Shown: positions 9,702 to 17,593 of the stretch, one piece after another
Layout: the number at the start of each line of letters is the position of its first letter
Numbering within the stretch: the first letter of the stretch is position 1
Origin: Hymenobacter cavernae
GTDB lineage: Bacteria > Bacteroidota > Bacteroidia > Cytophagales > Hymenobacteraceae
Length of the DNA: 64,000 bases
Reading direction: 5' to 3'
Assembly: GCF_014641455.1 (NCBI RefSeq)
Contig: NZ_BMHT01000005.1
Span: 127,357-191,356 of the forward strand
Program-made: the position numbers and the translations under genes
Notes under the pieces: model-generated
What the model saw: the letters and a program-made list of their open reading frames with translations, nothing else
Database searches by the model: none
Told to the model about the DNA's origin: nothing

Positions 9702-9941
9702 ATGAACCAAACGAGTCTTTCCTCCGTCTCGCGTAGCCAGTCGATGTCGCAGTTGCTGCGCTTCGTAAGCACGTGGCGCGTGGCCCTACAAAACGTCTGG
9801 GAACCCGAAATTTCAAACCGGCTGCACTATTCGCCTTACTCCACAAAGCTCCGCCAACAGCTTATCCGCGTAACCCGAATTTTCTGGCTGGCCACTTGCC
9901 TGTTGGCGGTTGCCATGCTCATCAGTTGGGCGCTGCTGTAG
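9702..9941 (+). CDS. Small protein with one C-terminal membrane helix, function unknown
   Basis: A 79-residue reading frame starting at the ATG at 9702; an upstream in-frame TTG at 9669 is less likely. The body is polar and basic with a Ser-rich N-terminus. Residues about 61-79 form a single hydrophobic helix (IFWLATCLLAVAMLISWALL), so it would be tail-anchored in the inner membrane. It is divergent from the AraC gene, which could regulate it. It ends before a strong bidirectional hairpin. I do not recognise a family. Confidence 0.5.
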   Translation: MNQTSLSSVSRSQSMSQLLRFVSTWRVALQNVWEPEISNRLHYSPYSTKLRQQLIRVTRIFWLATCLLAVAMLISWALL

Positions 9942-10013
9942 CTGTTTTGTCTTTCTCAACAGTTTTTACCTACTCAGCGTCCGACGCTCTATCACCTTAT
10001 TTAATTATTCACA

Positions 10014-10070
10014 AACAACGCTCCGACCGAATGTCAACCTAGCTTGGTGGCATTCGGTCGGAGCGTTGTT
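10014..10070. terminator. Perfect 20-bp inverted repeat between convergent genes
   Basis: Left arm 10014-10033 (AACAACGCTCCGACCGAATG), right arm 10051-10070, exact reverse complements. The 17-base loop contains ACCTAGCTTGG, one of the iterated CTAG palindromes. It lies between the gene ending at 9941 and the ATPase ending at 10092, so it can terminate both. Confidence 0.85.
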
Positions 10071-10091
10071 CGTGGTAGACTCTCACAAAAC

Positions 10092-11594
10092 CTAGGTTTG
10101 TACCCGCCGCCCTTGTTCCAGCTGCAACGTCTGCGTCACGCTGGCCGGAATTTCCTGCTGATAGTGGCTCACATAGATCAGCGTGGCATTGCTGACCTGG
10201 CAAATGGTATCCAACACGTGCTTGAAGTGCGCTTGCTGTCCCGCATCCAGCCCCTGACAAGGCTCGTCGAAAATGAACAGGGGCGGATTTTTGACCATCG
10301 CGCGAGCCAGCAGGCTCAAGCGCTGCACGCTGGCCGATACCTGCCGGAACGGGGTAGCGGCGTACTGCTCCAGGGCCAGCACCCGCATCCAGCGCAGGGC
10401 CACGGCGGCGTTGGCGGCCTCGCTTTTCCGGAGCAGCCCGAGCGTGTCATAAAAGCCGGATTCGATGACGTGCAGGCAGGTATTCTGGGCCGGGAAGTAC
10501 TGAAAAAGCTCCGGCGACACAAACCCGATCTGCTTTTTGATGTCCCAAATAGATTCGCCGCTGCCGCGCTGGCGGTCAAACAGCTTGATCTGCTTGCCGT
10601 AGGCTTGGGGGTTGTCGCCGTTAAGTAGGCTCAGCAAGGTCGATTTGCCGGCCCCGTTCGGCCCGACCAACGCCCACCGCTCGCCCTGCCGCACTTCCCA
10701 GCTGATCTGGTCGAGCACGCGCTTGCCGCCGTAGGTCACCGATACATTTTCCAGCCGCGCAATTACCTCAAACGCTGGCGCGGTGGTAAGCGACAACAAG
10801 GCGCGCAGCTCTTCCGTGTCCAGCGGCGGCAGTTCAGTGGTAACGGGTTGGCGGGCCTGAAACGCCTGCCGGGTGCTGGTTGCCACAATCCGGCCGCTCT
10901 CCAGCTCGGCTACGTGCGTGATGCTGCTAGGTATTTCGTGGGGCGACGTGGCCATAATCACGGCAGTGCCCGATGCCGTAATGGCGGTAAGGATGTCGTC
11001 GAAGGCGGCGCGGGTTTGCTTGTCCAGCCCGGTTAGTGGGTTGTTGAGCAGCAGCAGCAACGGATTCTTCAGCAGCGCCGCCGCGATGAGCAGCCGCTTC
11101 GTTTCGCCATTGGAAAGCTTGATGAGCTGCTGCTGCTGCAAATGACCTAGGTTCAGCGTGTCAATGGTGCGCTCGTAGGTCCAGAAGGGCTCGTCGGCGT
11201 ACGACTGAATGGTTGCCAAATAGCCCTGCACGGTCAGCGCGTCTTCCGAGTCGTGAGCATTGAAGCGCTGCTGGTAGTAGAACTCGGTGGTGTTGGAGAG
11301 GTTCCGAAACGCGTACTTCGCCCCGACCCGCCCAATGAGCTTACGCGGCGTCAGGAACGGATCGGTGGCCGTGTGCTGCTGCACTACCTCTTCCAACCCA
11401 GGATAGCTGACCCGGCCGCCCATGATGTTGAAATTGCCGGCAATCGTGTCCAGCAACGCACTTTTGCCCGAACCACTTTTCCCGATCAGCGCCCAGTTTT
11501 GCCCTTGCTCCACCCGAAAAGTAAGGTCGGCGAATAACGTCTGTTGCAGGTGCCGAACCGTGATATGCTCAAACGAAAGAAGCGTCGTACTCAT
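10092..11594 (-). CDS. ABC ATPase with two nucleotide-binding domains, ModF-like
   Basis: A 500-residue soluble protein with two complete ABC modules and no membrane segments. Domain 1 has Walker A GKSGSGKSA (about residues 37-45) and a signature region LSNGETKRLL. Domain 2 has Walker A GPNGAGKST (about 290-298), a degenerate signature region (VSASVQRLSLLARAMV) and Walker B LFIFDEPCQGLD. Length and architecture fit ModF/PhrA, an ATPase associated with molybdate genes in proteobacteria but of uncertain role. No molybdate transport or cofactor genes are near, so the name is by architecture only. It stands alone between two terminators. Confidence 0.8.
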   Translation of the reverse strand: MSTTLLSFEHITVRHLQQTLFADLTFRVEQGQNWALIGKSGSGKSALLDTIAGNFNIMGGRVSYPGLEEVVQQHTATDPFLTPRKLIGRVGAKYAFRNLSNTTEFYYQQRFNAHDSEDALTVQGYLATIQSYADEPFWTYERTIDTLNLGHLQQQQLIKLSNGETKRLLIAAALLKNPLLLLLNNPLTGLDKQTRAAFDDILTAITASGTAVIMATSPHEIPSSITHVAELESGRIVATSTRQAFQARQPVTTELPPLDTEELRALLSLTTAPAFEVIARLENVSVTYGGKRVLDQISWEVRQGERWALVGPNGAGKSTLLSLLNGDNPQAYGKQIKLFDRQRGSGESIWDIKKQIGFVSPELFQYFPAQNTCLHVIESGFYDTLGLLRKSEAANAAVALRWMRVLALEQYAATPFRQVSASVQRLSLLARAMVKNPPLFIFDEPCQGLDAGQQAHFKHVLDTICQVSNATLIYVSHYQQEIPASVTQTLQLEQGRRVQT

Positions 11595-11651
11595 AAGCTA
11601 GCCTGGTAATACAGGGCGCAAAGCTACATGCCCCGGCAGGAATGCAACAAA

Positions 11652-11676
11652 AAAGCCCTTCCAGTGGAAGGGCTTT
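11652..11676 (-). terminator. Terminator for the Gly/Asn/Arg-rich protein
   Basis: Perfect 11-bp stem AAAGCCCTTCC / GGAAGGGCTTT with a 3-base loop. On the minus strand a run of T follows. It lies 23 bases after the stop of the gene ending at 11699. Confidence 0.85.
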
Positions 11677-11698
11677 CTGAGTTTGAATAAGCTAGGTT

Positions 11699-12433
11699 TT
11701 AGCGGATGCGGCCTCGGCCACCGCCGTTATCGTTGCGGCCGCCACGATCATCACCGCGCCCACGGTCGTTGCCGTTGTCATTGCGCCCGGCGCGGTCATT
11801 GCCGTTGTCGTTTCCACGGTTGTCGTAGCCGCCCCGATTGTCACCGTAGCCAGGGCCGCGGTTGTCGTTGCGGCGGTTATCATAGCCGCCCCGATTGTCG
11901 CCGTAGCCGCGATTATCGTAGCCACCCCGGTTATCAACGTAGCCGTTGCGGTTGTCATAGCCGCGGCCGTAGCCGGGGCCCGGATTATAGCCTTGGTAAG
12001 GACGATTTATGATGACAGGCGGACGATTGCCATAAACCCGCGTCGGAACGGGGTAGCGCCAGCCTGGTGCGCTGGCATAGCCGTAGCGCGTGTAGTAAAC
12101 CGACCGGTGGTTGCCGAGGTAGCTCCAGGGCTGCCGGCCTCGGTAGTCAATCACGACGGGATGGAAGAAACGGGGGTCGTAGCCGGCGTAAATCGGCGGC
12201 AGATAGGGCGAGCTAACCCAATAGCCGTTGTCGAGGTACACGTACTGCTGCGAGTAGATATTATAGTAGCCGTCGATTTCGGGGATGTAGTAGTACTCCA
12301 CGTTTGGGCCTACGGCCGGACCCCAAACCGGCGCCCCGACGTTGACGTTTACCCGAACCTGCGCCTGCGCGGTGCTACTGGCCAGCAGCACACCCAGTGT
12401 CAGGGCCAGGAACGATTTTATGAGCGGTTTCAT
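11699..12433 (-). CDS. Secreted protein with a low-complexity GYDNRG-rich C-terminus
   Basis: Start chosen at 12433 because it gives a clean signal peptide (KPLIKSFLALTLGVLLASS, cleavage after AQA); the frame extends further upstream without support. Residues about 40-130 are Tyr/Pro-rich (YYIPEIDGYYNIYSQQYVY) and resemble short envelope proteins common in Bacteroidota. Residues about 150-244 are a degenerate repeat of Gly, Tyr, Asp, Asn and Arg (units like NRGGYDNRG and GDNRGG). It is likely to be disordered and exported. No enzyme motif is seen. The repetitive DNA makes length variation between strains likely. Confidence 0.75.
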   Translation of the reverse strand: MKPLIKSFLALTLGVLLASSTAQAQVRVNVNVGAPVWGPAVGPNVEYYYIPEIDGYYNIYSQQYVYLDNGYWVSSPYLPPIYAGYDPRFFHPVVIDYRGRQPWSYLGNHRSVYYTRYGYASAPGWRYPVPTRVYGNRPPVIINRPYQGYNPGPGYGRGYDNRNGYVDNRGGYDNRGYGDNRGGYDNRRNDNRGPGYGDNRGGYDNRGNDNGNDRAGRNDNGNDRGRGDDRGGRNDNGGGRGRIR

Positions 12434-12916
12434 ACGTGCAAAAGGTGAAGTGAGAGACAGGTATACTACAGCAATTTCAGCGCCATATTCCCGTTTTTCA
12501 TAGGAAATATCCAATCGTGCTTGCCTGTCCGTATTGTTCTACAAACGAGGTTTTTGGACGGAAGTTGTTTTAGCGCCGATTGCCTAGCAGCAGCCTGACT
12601 TATGGCTGTTTAGACTGAATTTATGGGTCAAAGATTAACGTGGCCTGAGAGATTTTTTAGCTGGGTTTATAACCTAGGTTAGACGAGTGTGAGCAGAAAG
12701 CAAAAAGGCCATTATACTGAGCTGACCGGAGCAGCTTTATCACTTCGCTGAACGTCAGATACTGAGGCTTACGCGTTCCTTCGGCTCGGCCAACGAAACA
12801 CGCCAGACTTGATTGTTGCTACTTTTACCGCTCGCCTATCTCCTCTCCGGTGCGCAGGGCGCTACTGTGAAAGCGTTATTACCAGCTAAAGCAATTCCTT
12901 CTTCAAAAGAACTCTT
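12434..12916. other. 483-base divergent intergenic region
   Basis: Separates the divergent genes starting at 12433 and 12917. It contains one ACCTAGGT at about 12673, flanked to AACCTAGGTT. No ORF, tRNA or clear hairpin is seen. The GC-rich tract at about 12720-12860 resembles decayed coding sequence, but no homologue is recognisable. Promoters must lie here, but none matches the -33/-7 consensus well. Confidence 0.4.
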
Positions 12917-13780
12917 ATGGCCTCAAGTCCAGACCTCTACGCCTTCGTTCGTGGTGAAATCGTGCCGCTGACCCGCGCTTATCTGCATGTGAGCGACCTG
13001 GCTATTCAGCGAGGCTACGGCATCTTCGACTACTTCCGCGTGCACGAAACGCAGCCGCTGTTTGTGGAAGATCACCTCGACCGTTTCTACGAATCGGCGC
13101 GGCTGATGCAGCTCGCCGTGCCGCTCACCCGCGCCGCACTTCACGAGGTGATTCTGGAACTGGCCCGGCGCAACGACCTAGCTTTGTCGGGCATTAAGAT
13201 CCTACTGACCGGCGGCTACTCGCCCGATGGCTACACGCCCACACCCGGCGAAGCTAGCTTGGTCCTGATTCAGCAGCCCCTGACGATGGTGGAGCAGGCA
13301 GCCGTCGACTGCGGCATCCGGATTATGAGCCACGAGTACGTGCGCGAGGTGGCGCAGGCCAAAACCATCAACTACACGATGGGTATTCGCCTGATTCAGC
13401 GGCTTCAGGAAACCGGGCTGGATGATGTGCTCTACCACCAGCAAAGCGTGGTGAGCGAGTTTCCGCGCAGCAACTTCTTCATTGTGCGTCAGGATAATAC
13501 CGTCGTGACGCCCGCGGAGAATGTGCTGTTTGGCATCACGCGCAAGAAGGTGTTGCAGTTGGCCAGCCGCCGCTACCCGGTGGAGGAAGGGCCGGTTACG
13601 CTAATGGATATCTGGCAAGCCAAAGAAGCCTTCCTGACCAACACCACCAAGCGCCTGCTGCCCGTAGTGGAGCTGGATGGCAAGCCCATCGGCACCGGCA
13701 AGCCGGGCGAGGTGACGCTAGCCTTGCTGGCTGCGTTTCAGGAGTTGGAGCAAGCGGAGCTGCACGTGGTGCGGCTGTAG
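12917..13780 (+). CDS. Class IV PLP aminotransferase (branched-chain / D-amino acid type)
   Basis: Fold-type IV PLP enzyme, family of branched-chain aminotransferase, D-alanine aminotransferase and aminodeoxychorismate lyase. At 287 residues it is in the usual range. The early signature RGYGIFDYFRV is followed by the substrate-side DHLDRF. The Schiff-base lysine is Lys149 in AQAKTINY, and the PLP-binding Glu181 lies in VVSEFPRSNFF. The sequence does not settle which substrate it uses; neighbours give no pathway. The stop codon TAG lies inside the left arm of an inverted repeat shared with the convergent DinB gene. Confidence 0.88.
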   Translation: MASSPDLYAFVRGEIVPLTRAYLHVSDLAIQRGYGIFDYFRVHETQPLFVEDHLDRFYESARLMQLAVPLTRAALHEVILELARRNDLALSGIKILLTGGYSPDGYTPTPGEASLVLIQQPLTMVEQAAVDCGIRIMSHEYVREVAQAKTINYTMGIRLIQRLQETGLDDVLYHQQSVVSEFPRSNFFIVRQDNTVVTPAENVLFGITRKKVLQLASRRYPVEEGPVTLMDIWQAKEAFLTNTTKRLLPVVELDGKPIGTGKPGEVTLALLAAFQELEQAELHVVRL

Positions 13781-13876
13781 CGCGAAGCTCCCGCTTCGCG
13801 CATCGTTGAACGACTGAAGCTAGGTTCGTAGCAACGATTTCGTTCAACGATACGCGAAGCAGAGCTTCGCGCTACA
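13777..13876. repeat. Inverted repeat holding both stop codons of convergent genes
   Basis: Fifteen-base arms TGTAGCGCGAAGCTC (13777-13791) and GAGCTTCGCGCTACA (13862-13876) are exact complements. The TAG in the left arm is the stop of the aminotransferase; the CTA in the right arm (13872-13874) is the stop of the DinB gene. An inner pair (CGTTGAACGA / TCGTTCAACGA) extends the stem. Related copies are at 14435-14473 and 14523-14553. Confidence 0.8.
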
Positions 13877-14393
13877 TCGACACGGCACGCAGCAGCCGGG
13901 CCGTTACGAGCAACTGCCCCAGGTGACGCATCGTGTGCTCGGCGGCGTGCACAAACAAACCTAGCTTGGTAGAAGGCAGTTGCGCCCGCCCGACGCCGCG
14001 CCGCTCCGTGAGCGTGGCCTCATCGGTGGCACGTAGCTCCGCCAAAGCGAGGTCTACCTGCTGGTCGAAGGCGCGTACCAGATCGGCCACGCGGCAGGGC
14101 GGCTGCGGGCACTTGCCTTCGGTAGCCAGCGCTTCCAGCTGCGCAGGTGTTAGGGCTTGCTGCCGGGCGTAGGTGAATAGCCGGCTGAGGACGCCGGTAA
14201 GATGTTGCAGGTGAAAGCCCACCGAGGCGACGCCCGCAGGACGTTGCCAGAGCAGCTCTTCGGGGAAATCGTGCAGCAACGCGTCCAGCTCTTCGCGGGC
14301 TTGCAGGAGCGCGTGCGCAACGGGTTGGAGCAGCGGCAGCATGTCGGGCAGCGGGCCGCGCAGCCACACTTCGCGGGAATCGGTAGGAGTCAT
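13872..14393 (-). CDS. DinB-fold protein (four-helix, putative metal-binding)
   Basis: A 173-residue protein of the DinB/YfiT four-helix superfamily. The metal triad of this fold appears as His in GFHLQHLTG (about residue 64-67) and the HAAEHTMRHLGQ motif (about residues 150-161) near the C-terminus. Members include bacillithiol transferases and mycothiol-dependent enzymes, but the sequence does not fix the substrate. The gene converges on the class IV aminotransferase and shares an inverted repeat containing both stops. Confidence 0.85.
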   Translation of the reverse strand: MTPTDSREVWLRGPLPDMLPLLQPVAHALLQAREELDALLHDFPEELLWQRPAGVASVGFHLQHLTGVLSRLFTYARQQALTPAQLEALATEGKCPQPPCRVADLVRAFDQQVDLALAELRATDEATLTERRGVGRAQLPSTKLGLFVHAAEHTMRHLGQLLVTARLLRAVSM

Positions 14394-14434
14394 AAGAAGG
14401 TAACCAGAAAAGCTAGGTTGGGTTGGCCTGTAGC

Positions 14435-14473
14435 GCGACTATAGCGCGAAGCTCCGCTTCGCGCTATAGTCGC
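14435..14473. repeat. Perfect 18-bp palindrome, GCGAAGC family
   Basis: Left arm 14435-14452 and right arm 14456-14473 are exact complements around TCC. The core GCGCGAAGC / GCTTCGCGC is that of the 13777-13876 element. A further imperfect copy at 14523-14553 carries ATACGCGAAGCG and CCGCGCTACA. All lie upstream of the aminotransferase at 14675. Confidence 0.75.
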
Positions 14474-14674
14474 ACGACCAAGCTAGTACGACAACCTAGG
14501 TATCATCCTAACGATTTCGTGCAACGATACGCGAAGCGCAGGCTCCGCGCTACAGTTGGGTATAGACCTCAAAATCGCACCAAATTCCTACTTTGAAATA
14601 CGATTCACGACGAAGGTTAGCGGCAATCCTCGTATTTTTCGGAGATTTTTGGCTCTTGGCCCTTTAGTACGAGC

Positions 14675-15910
14675 ATGTTAGAAGTATCTCAGCGCGGCCG
14701 CGCCATGCCGGTGTCGCCTTATCGAAAACTGACCCCCTACGCTGACGAAGCAAAGCAGCGGGGCGTTCAGGTATATCACCTCAACATCGGGCAGCCCGAT
14801 ATTGAAACGCCCCCGGCCATGATGGCGGCGGTGCAGCAGGCCGACATCCGGGTGCTGGAATACAGCCCCAGCGCGGGCAGCGTGAGCTACCGCCAGAAGC
14901 TGGCGGCCTACTACCAGCGCGCGGGCATGAACGTGACACCCGAGGATATTCTGGTGACGGCGGGCGGCAGCGAGGCCATTTTCTTCGCCATGATGAGCTG
15001 CCTCAACCCCGGTGACGAAGTAATTGTGCCCGAGCCATTTTACGGTGCCTACACAGCGTTTGCCATTGCCACCACCGTAACCCTCGTGCCCGTTACGTCC
15101 ACGATGGATGAGGGCTTCGCCCTGCCGCCGATCAGCGAGTTTGAGCAGGTAATCACGCCGCGCACCAAGGCCATTCTGATCTGCAATCCCAACAACCCGA
15201 CCGGCTACGTGTACAGCCGCGCCGAGTTGGAGCAGATGCGTGACCTGTGTCTGCGCCACAATCTGTACTTCCTCTCCGACGAAGCCTACCGCGAGTTCTG
15301 CTACGACAGCGAGTACTTCAGCGCGTTTCAGCTGGAAGGCGCCGAGGAAAATGTGGTGCTGCTCGATACGGTTTCGAAGCGCTACAGCGCCTGCGGCGCC
15401 CGCCTGGGTGCCTTGGTGACGAAGAATAAGCAGCTGCAAGCTACGGCTCTGAAATTTGCCCAAATGCGGGTGAGCGCACCGGGCTTGTCGCAGCTCATGG
15501 GCGAGGCCGCTACCGAGCTACCCGATTCGTACTTCGAGCACACCAAAGCCGAGTACATGGCCCGCCGCGACCTGATGGTGAGCCGGTTGCGTGCAATGCC
15601 TGGCGTTTATTGCCCCATTCCGGGCGGCGCTTTCTACGTGGTGGCCCGCCTGCCCGTCGACGACAGCGAGCGGTTCTGCCAGTGGCTGCTGGAGTCGTTC
15701 ACCTACGAGAACCAGACCGTGATGCTGTCGCCCGGTGCTGGCTTCTACGGCACGCCCGGCCTAGGTCATGATGAAGTGCGCCTGGCATACGTGCTGAACG
15801 CAACCGACCTCAACGTGGCCCTCACGTGCCTGGAGCGCGGCCTGGCTGCGTATCCTGGCCGCACGCTTGCTCCTGTAGAAGCAGCCGTGTTGCAGGAAGC
15901 AAAATCGTAG
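14675..15910 (+). CDS. Class I PLP aminotransferase (aspartate aminotransferase family)
   Basis: A 411-residue fold-type I aminotransferase. Visible features are the N-terminal HLNIGQPDIETPP, the phosphate-loop AGGSEAIFF, the ICNPNNPTGYVYS segment with the PLP-contacting Asn, the DEAYREF Asp and Tyr, and the Schiff-base Lys235 in TVSKRYSACGARLGA. The C-terminal Arg that binds the substrate carboxylate lies in DEVRLAYV. Substrate is not fixed, aspartate or an aromatic amino acid being typical. The stop TAG (15908-15910) lies inside the left arm of a 26-bp inverted repeat, and a terminator follows. Confidence 0.92.
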   Translation: MLEVSQRGRAMPVSPYRKLTPYADEAKQRGVQVYHLNIGQPDIETPPAMMAAVQQADIRVLEYSPSAGSVSYRQKLAAYYQRAGMNVTPEDILVTAGGSEAIFFAMMSCLNPGDEVIVPEPFYGAYTAFAIATTVTLVPVTSTMDEGFALPPISEFEQVITPRTKAILICNPNNPTGYVYSRAELEQMRDLCLRHNLYFLSDEAYREFCYDSEYFSAFQLEGAEENVVLLDTVSKRYSACGARLGALVTKNKQLQATALKFAQMRVSAPGLSQLMGEAATELPDSYFEHTKAEYMARRDLMVSRLRAMPGVYCPIPGGAFYVVARLPVDDSERFCQWLLESFTYENQTVMLSPGAGFYGTPGLGHDEVRLAYVLNATDLNVALTCLERGLAAYPGRTLAPVEAAVLQEAKS

Positions 15911-16019
15911 GAACGCGCCACGGCGCGTTCGTCGTTGCACGATTACTGAACTGCCTTACCCCGAACGGGTATGCAAGCCAAGCGACCCAGACAACGAACG
16001 CGCCGTGGCGCGTTCCTAC
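15907..16019. repeat. 26-bp perfect inverted repeat including a stop codon
   Basis: Left arm 15907-15932, right arm 15994-16019, exact complements; each arm is itself palindromic (GAACGCGCCACGGCGCGTTC). The left arm contains the TAG stop of the aminotransferase. The 61-base centre has no gene. Confidence 0.85.
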
Positions 16020-16037
16020 TGCATAATTGTTACTTTC

Positions 16038-16070
16038 ATAGGCCGGCCTTTTGCCGGCCTATTCTTTTTC
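16038..16070 (+). terminator. Terminator before the cytochrome gene
   Basis: Ten-base stem ATAGGCCGGC / GCCGGCCTAT with a 5-base loop, then TCTTTTTC. It ends the aminotransferase transcript 10 bases ahead of the next ATG (16080), so the cytochrome gene must have a promoter overlapping the repeats or depend on read-through. Confidence 0.75.
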
Positions 16071-16079
16071 CTCCTGCTT

Positions 16080-16739
16080 ATGCTTCAGCAAGCCCCTCTT
16101 GTCGGCGACATTCAGCGTAAAAACTCGGCAGCCTTGCGCATCTGGCACTGGGCCAGCGCGCTGCTCATTTCAGGCTTGCTGATCACGATTCTGTTTCAGT
16201 TTGTGATTGTAAAAGCTAGGTCGGCGGTGCCGCTGTTTCAGGAGACGTTGCAGAAGAGCAACATCACCCTCACTTCTGACCAGGCCAGGTCACTCACGCG
16301 CATCATCTCGCACCGCATCTGGGACTGGCACATCTACCTGGGCGTCGGGCTCTCGATCCTGCTTGCTTTTCGCATCATCACGGAAATGATGCAGCCGACC
16401 ATGCAAAAGTTTTCCGCCAAGCTGCGGCAGGTGCGCAAGCTGTTCCGCGAAGTCGGCGCCGACAGCCCTGACTACCGCCACTCACTGTTCGTAAAATATT
16501 CTTACCTAGGTTTTTATCTTATGCTCGTCGTGATGGTAGTGACGGGCCTAGCCCTGATTTACGCCGACGATGTGGCATTCCTCCACCCCTTGGAGCACAG
16601 CATCAAAGAGGTGCATAACTTCACGATGTACCTGATTATGGCCTTCACGGCGTTTCACCTGCTCGGGGTGGTGCGCGCCGAGCTGACGAATGACAAGGGA
16701 ATCGTGTCGGATATGATTAACGGCGGCGAGAGTAAGTAG
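16080..16739 (+). CDS. Membrane cytochrome b (b561 / hydrogenase-type b subunit fold)
   Basis: Four-helix di-haem membrane cytochrome of the b561/Ni-Fe hydrogenase b family, 219 residues. Start chosen at the ATG at 16080; the frame runs upstream to 16005 through the terminator. Candidate haem ligands are His in IWHWAS (helix 1), WDWHIYLG (helix 2), VHNFTMYL and FHLLGVV (helices 3-4). Helices are at about 18-40, 82-105, 140-165 and 185-210. No partner dehydrogenase is adjacent. The next gene (16795) is a separate membrane protein. Confidence 0.82.
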   Translation: MLQQAPLVGDIQRKNSAALRIWHWASALLISGLLITILFQFVIVKARSAVPLFQETLQKSNITLTSDQARSLTRIISHRIWDWHIYLGVGLSILLAFRIITEMMQPTMQKFSAKLRQVRKLFREVGADSPDYRHSLFVKYSYLGFYLMLVVMVVTGLALIYADDVAFLHPLEHSIKEVHNFTMYLIMAFTAFHLLGVVRAELTNDKGIVSDMINGGESK

Positions 16740-16794
16740 CTTCTGAAAGTCGTCGACCAATCACAGGCGCTTAGCCGCCTAATCCTTATACCTT

Positions 16795-17451
16795 ATGCTC
16801 TATCAGTTGTACGATTTCCTGCTCTGGAAAGTGACGACAGTTGATATTGTCTCTGTTGTGCTCCTGCTCTTGCTACCCTGGCTAACCAGAAGGTACTTAC
16901 GAAGAATAGTATACTGGTTTGTCTTACTCACAGCCCTTGGCAATGGCTTCTTTAAGCTGCTATCAGCTTCGCCTGGTGTAGTGGCTAGTACGCCGGTTCA
17001 AGCCATAGCTACGAGTAAGAACTTCCAGCTATTTCGTACTTTTTATTACGTAGTAAAATTCAAAAAACCTCGCTTGAGCAATCTGTCTGACAAGGCGCCT
17101 AGGGTACAATGGAAAGAGCAGATGGTTGGCTATAGCGCGACAACAACCTTCGACATTGAAAACAGCCGCTTTTTCATCGTGAGAAAAATCAATGGAGAGT
17201 GGTGGTTTAAACCCACCGTCCTGATCAACGACACACTAGTAGCTGACCTAGATACCGGTTTTCTGCCAGACCACAGTGGCGAAATGGAGCAAGCAGTCAG
17301 GAAATATCAAACGCGAGAAATCGGCAGCTATTTATCGACCTTCCTTACGGTTGTACTTGTTATTCTATTGATTAACCGGTCCAGGCACCTAGGTTCAGGA
17401 GCTTCGGCAACTGCGCTGGCCACAACCCTGCGGCAGCCTAGCCTCTCTTGA
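16795..17451 (+). CDS. Membrane protein of unknown function
   Basis: A 218-residue protein with two N-terminal helices (about residues 16-32 and 37-55), a soluble middle domain of about 130 residues and a third helix near residues 185-202 (TFLTVVLVILLI). The middle part has alternating hydrophobic residues suggesting beta structure. The N-terminus is likely inside. It follows the cytochrome gene by 55 bases on the same strand and may be co-transcribed. I do not recognise a family. Confidence 0.65.
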   Translation: MLYQLYDFLLWKVTTVDIVSVVLLLLLPWLTRRYLRRIVYWFVLLTALGNGFFKLLSASPGVVASTPVQAIATSKNFQLFRTFYYVVKFKKPRLSNLSDKAPRVQWKEQMVGYSATTTFDIENSRFFIVRKINGEWWFKPTVLINDTLVADLDTGFLPDHSGEMEQAVRKYQTREIGSYLSTFLTVVLVILLINRSRHLGSGASATALATTLRQPSLS

Positions 17452-17593
17452 CTGAACAGCGAAACGCCCAAATATCTAGCACAAGCCAAGTGCTTTGCTT
17501 CCCTCCTCGTCACTGGTTCTCTCGGGAGAGTTAGCTCCCTCTGCTCGTTTCCCGTATGGTTCTCAAGTTCTTACCCACTCAACCATACCCCTT

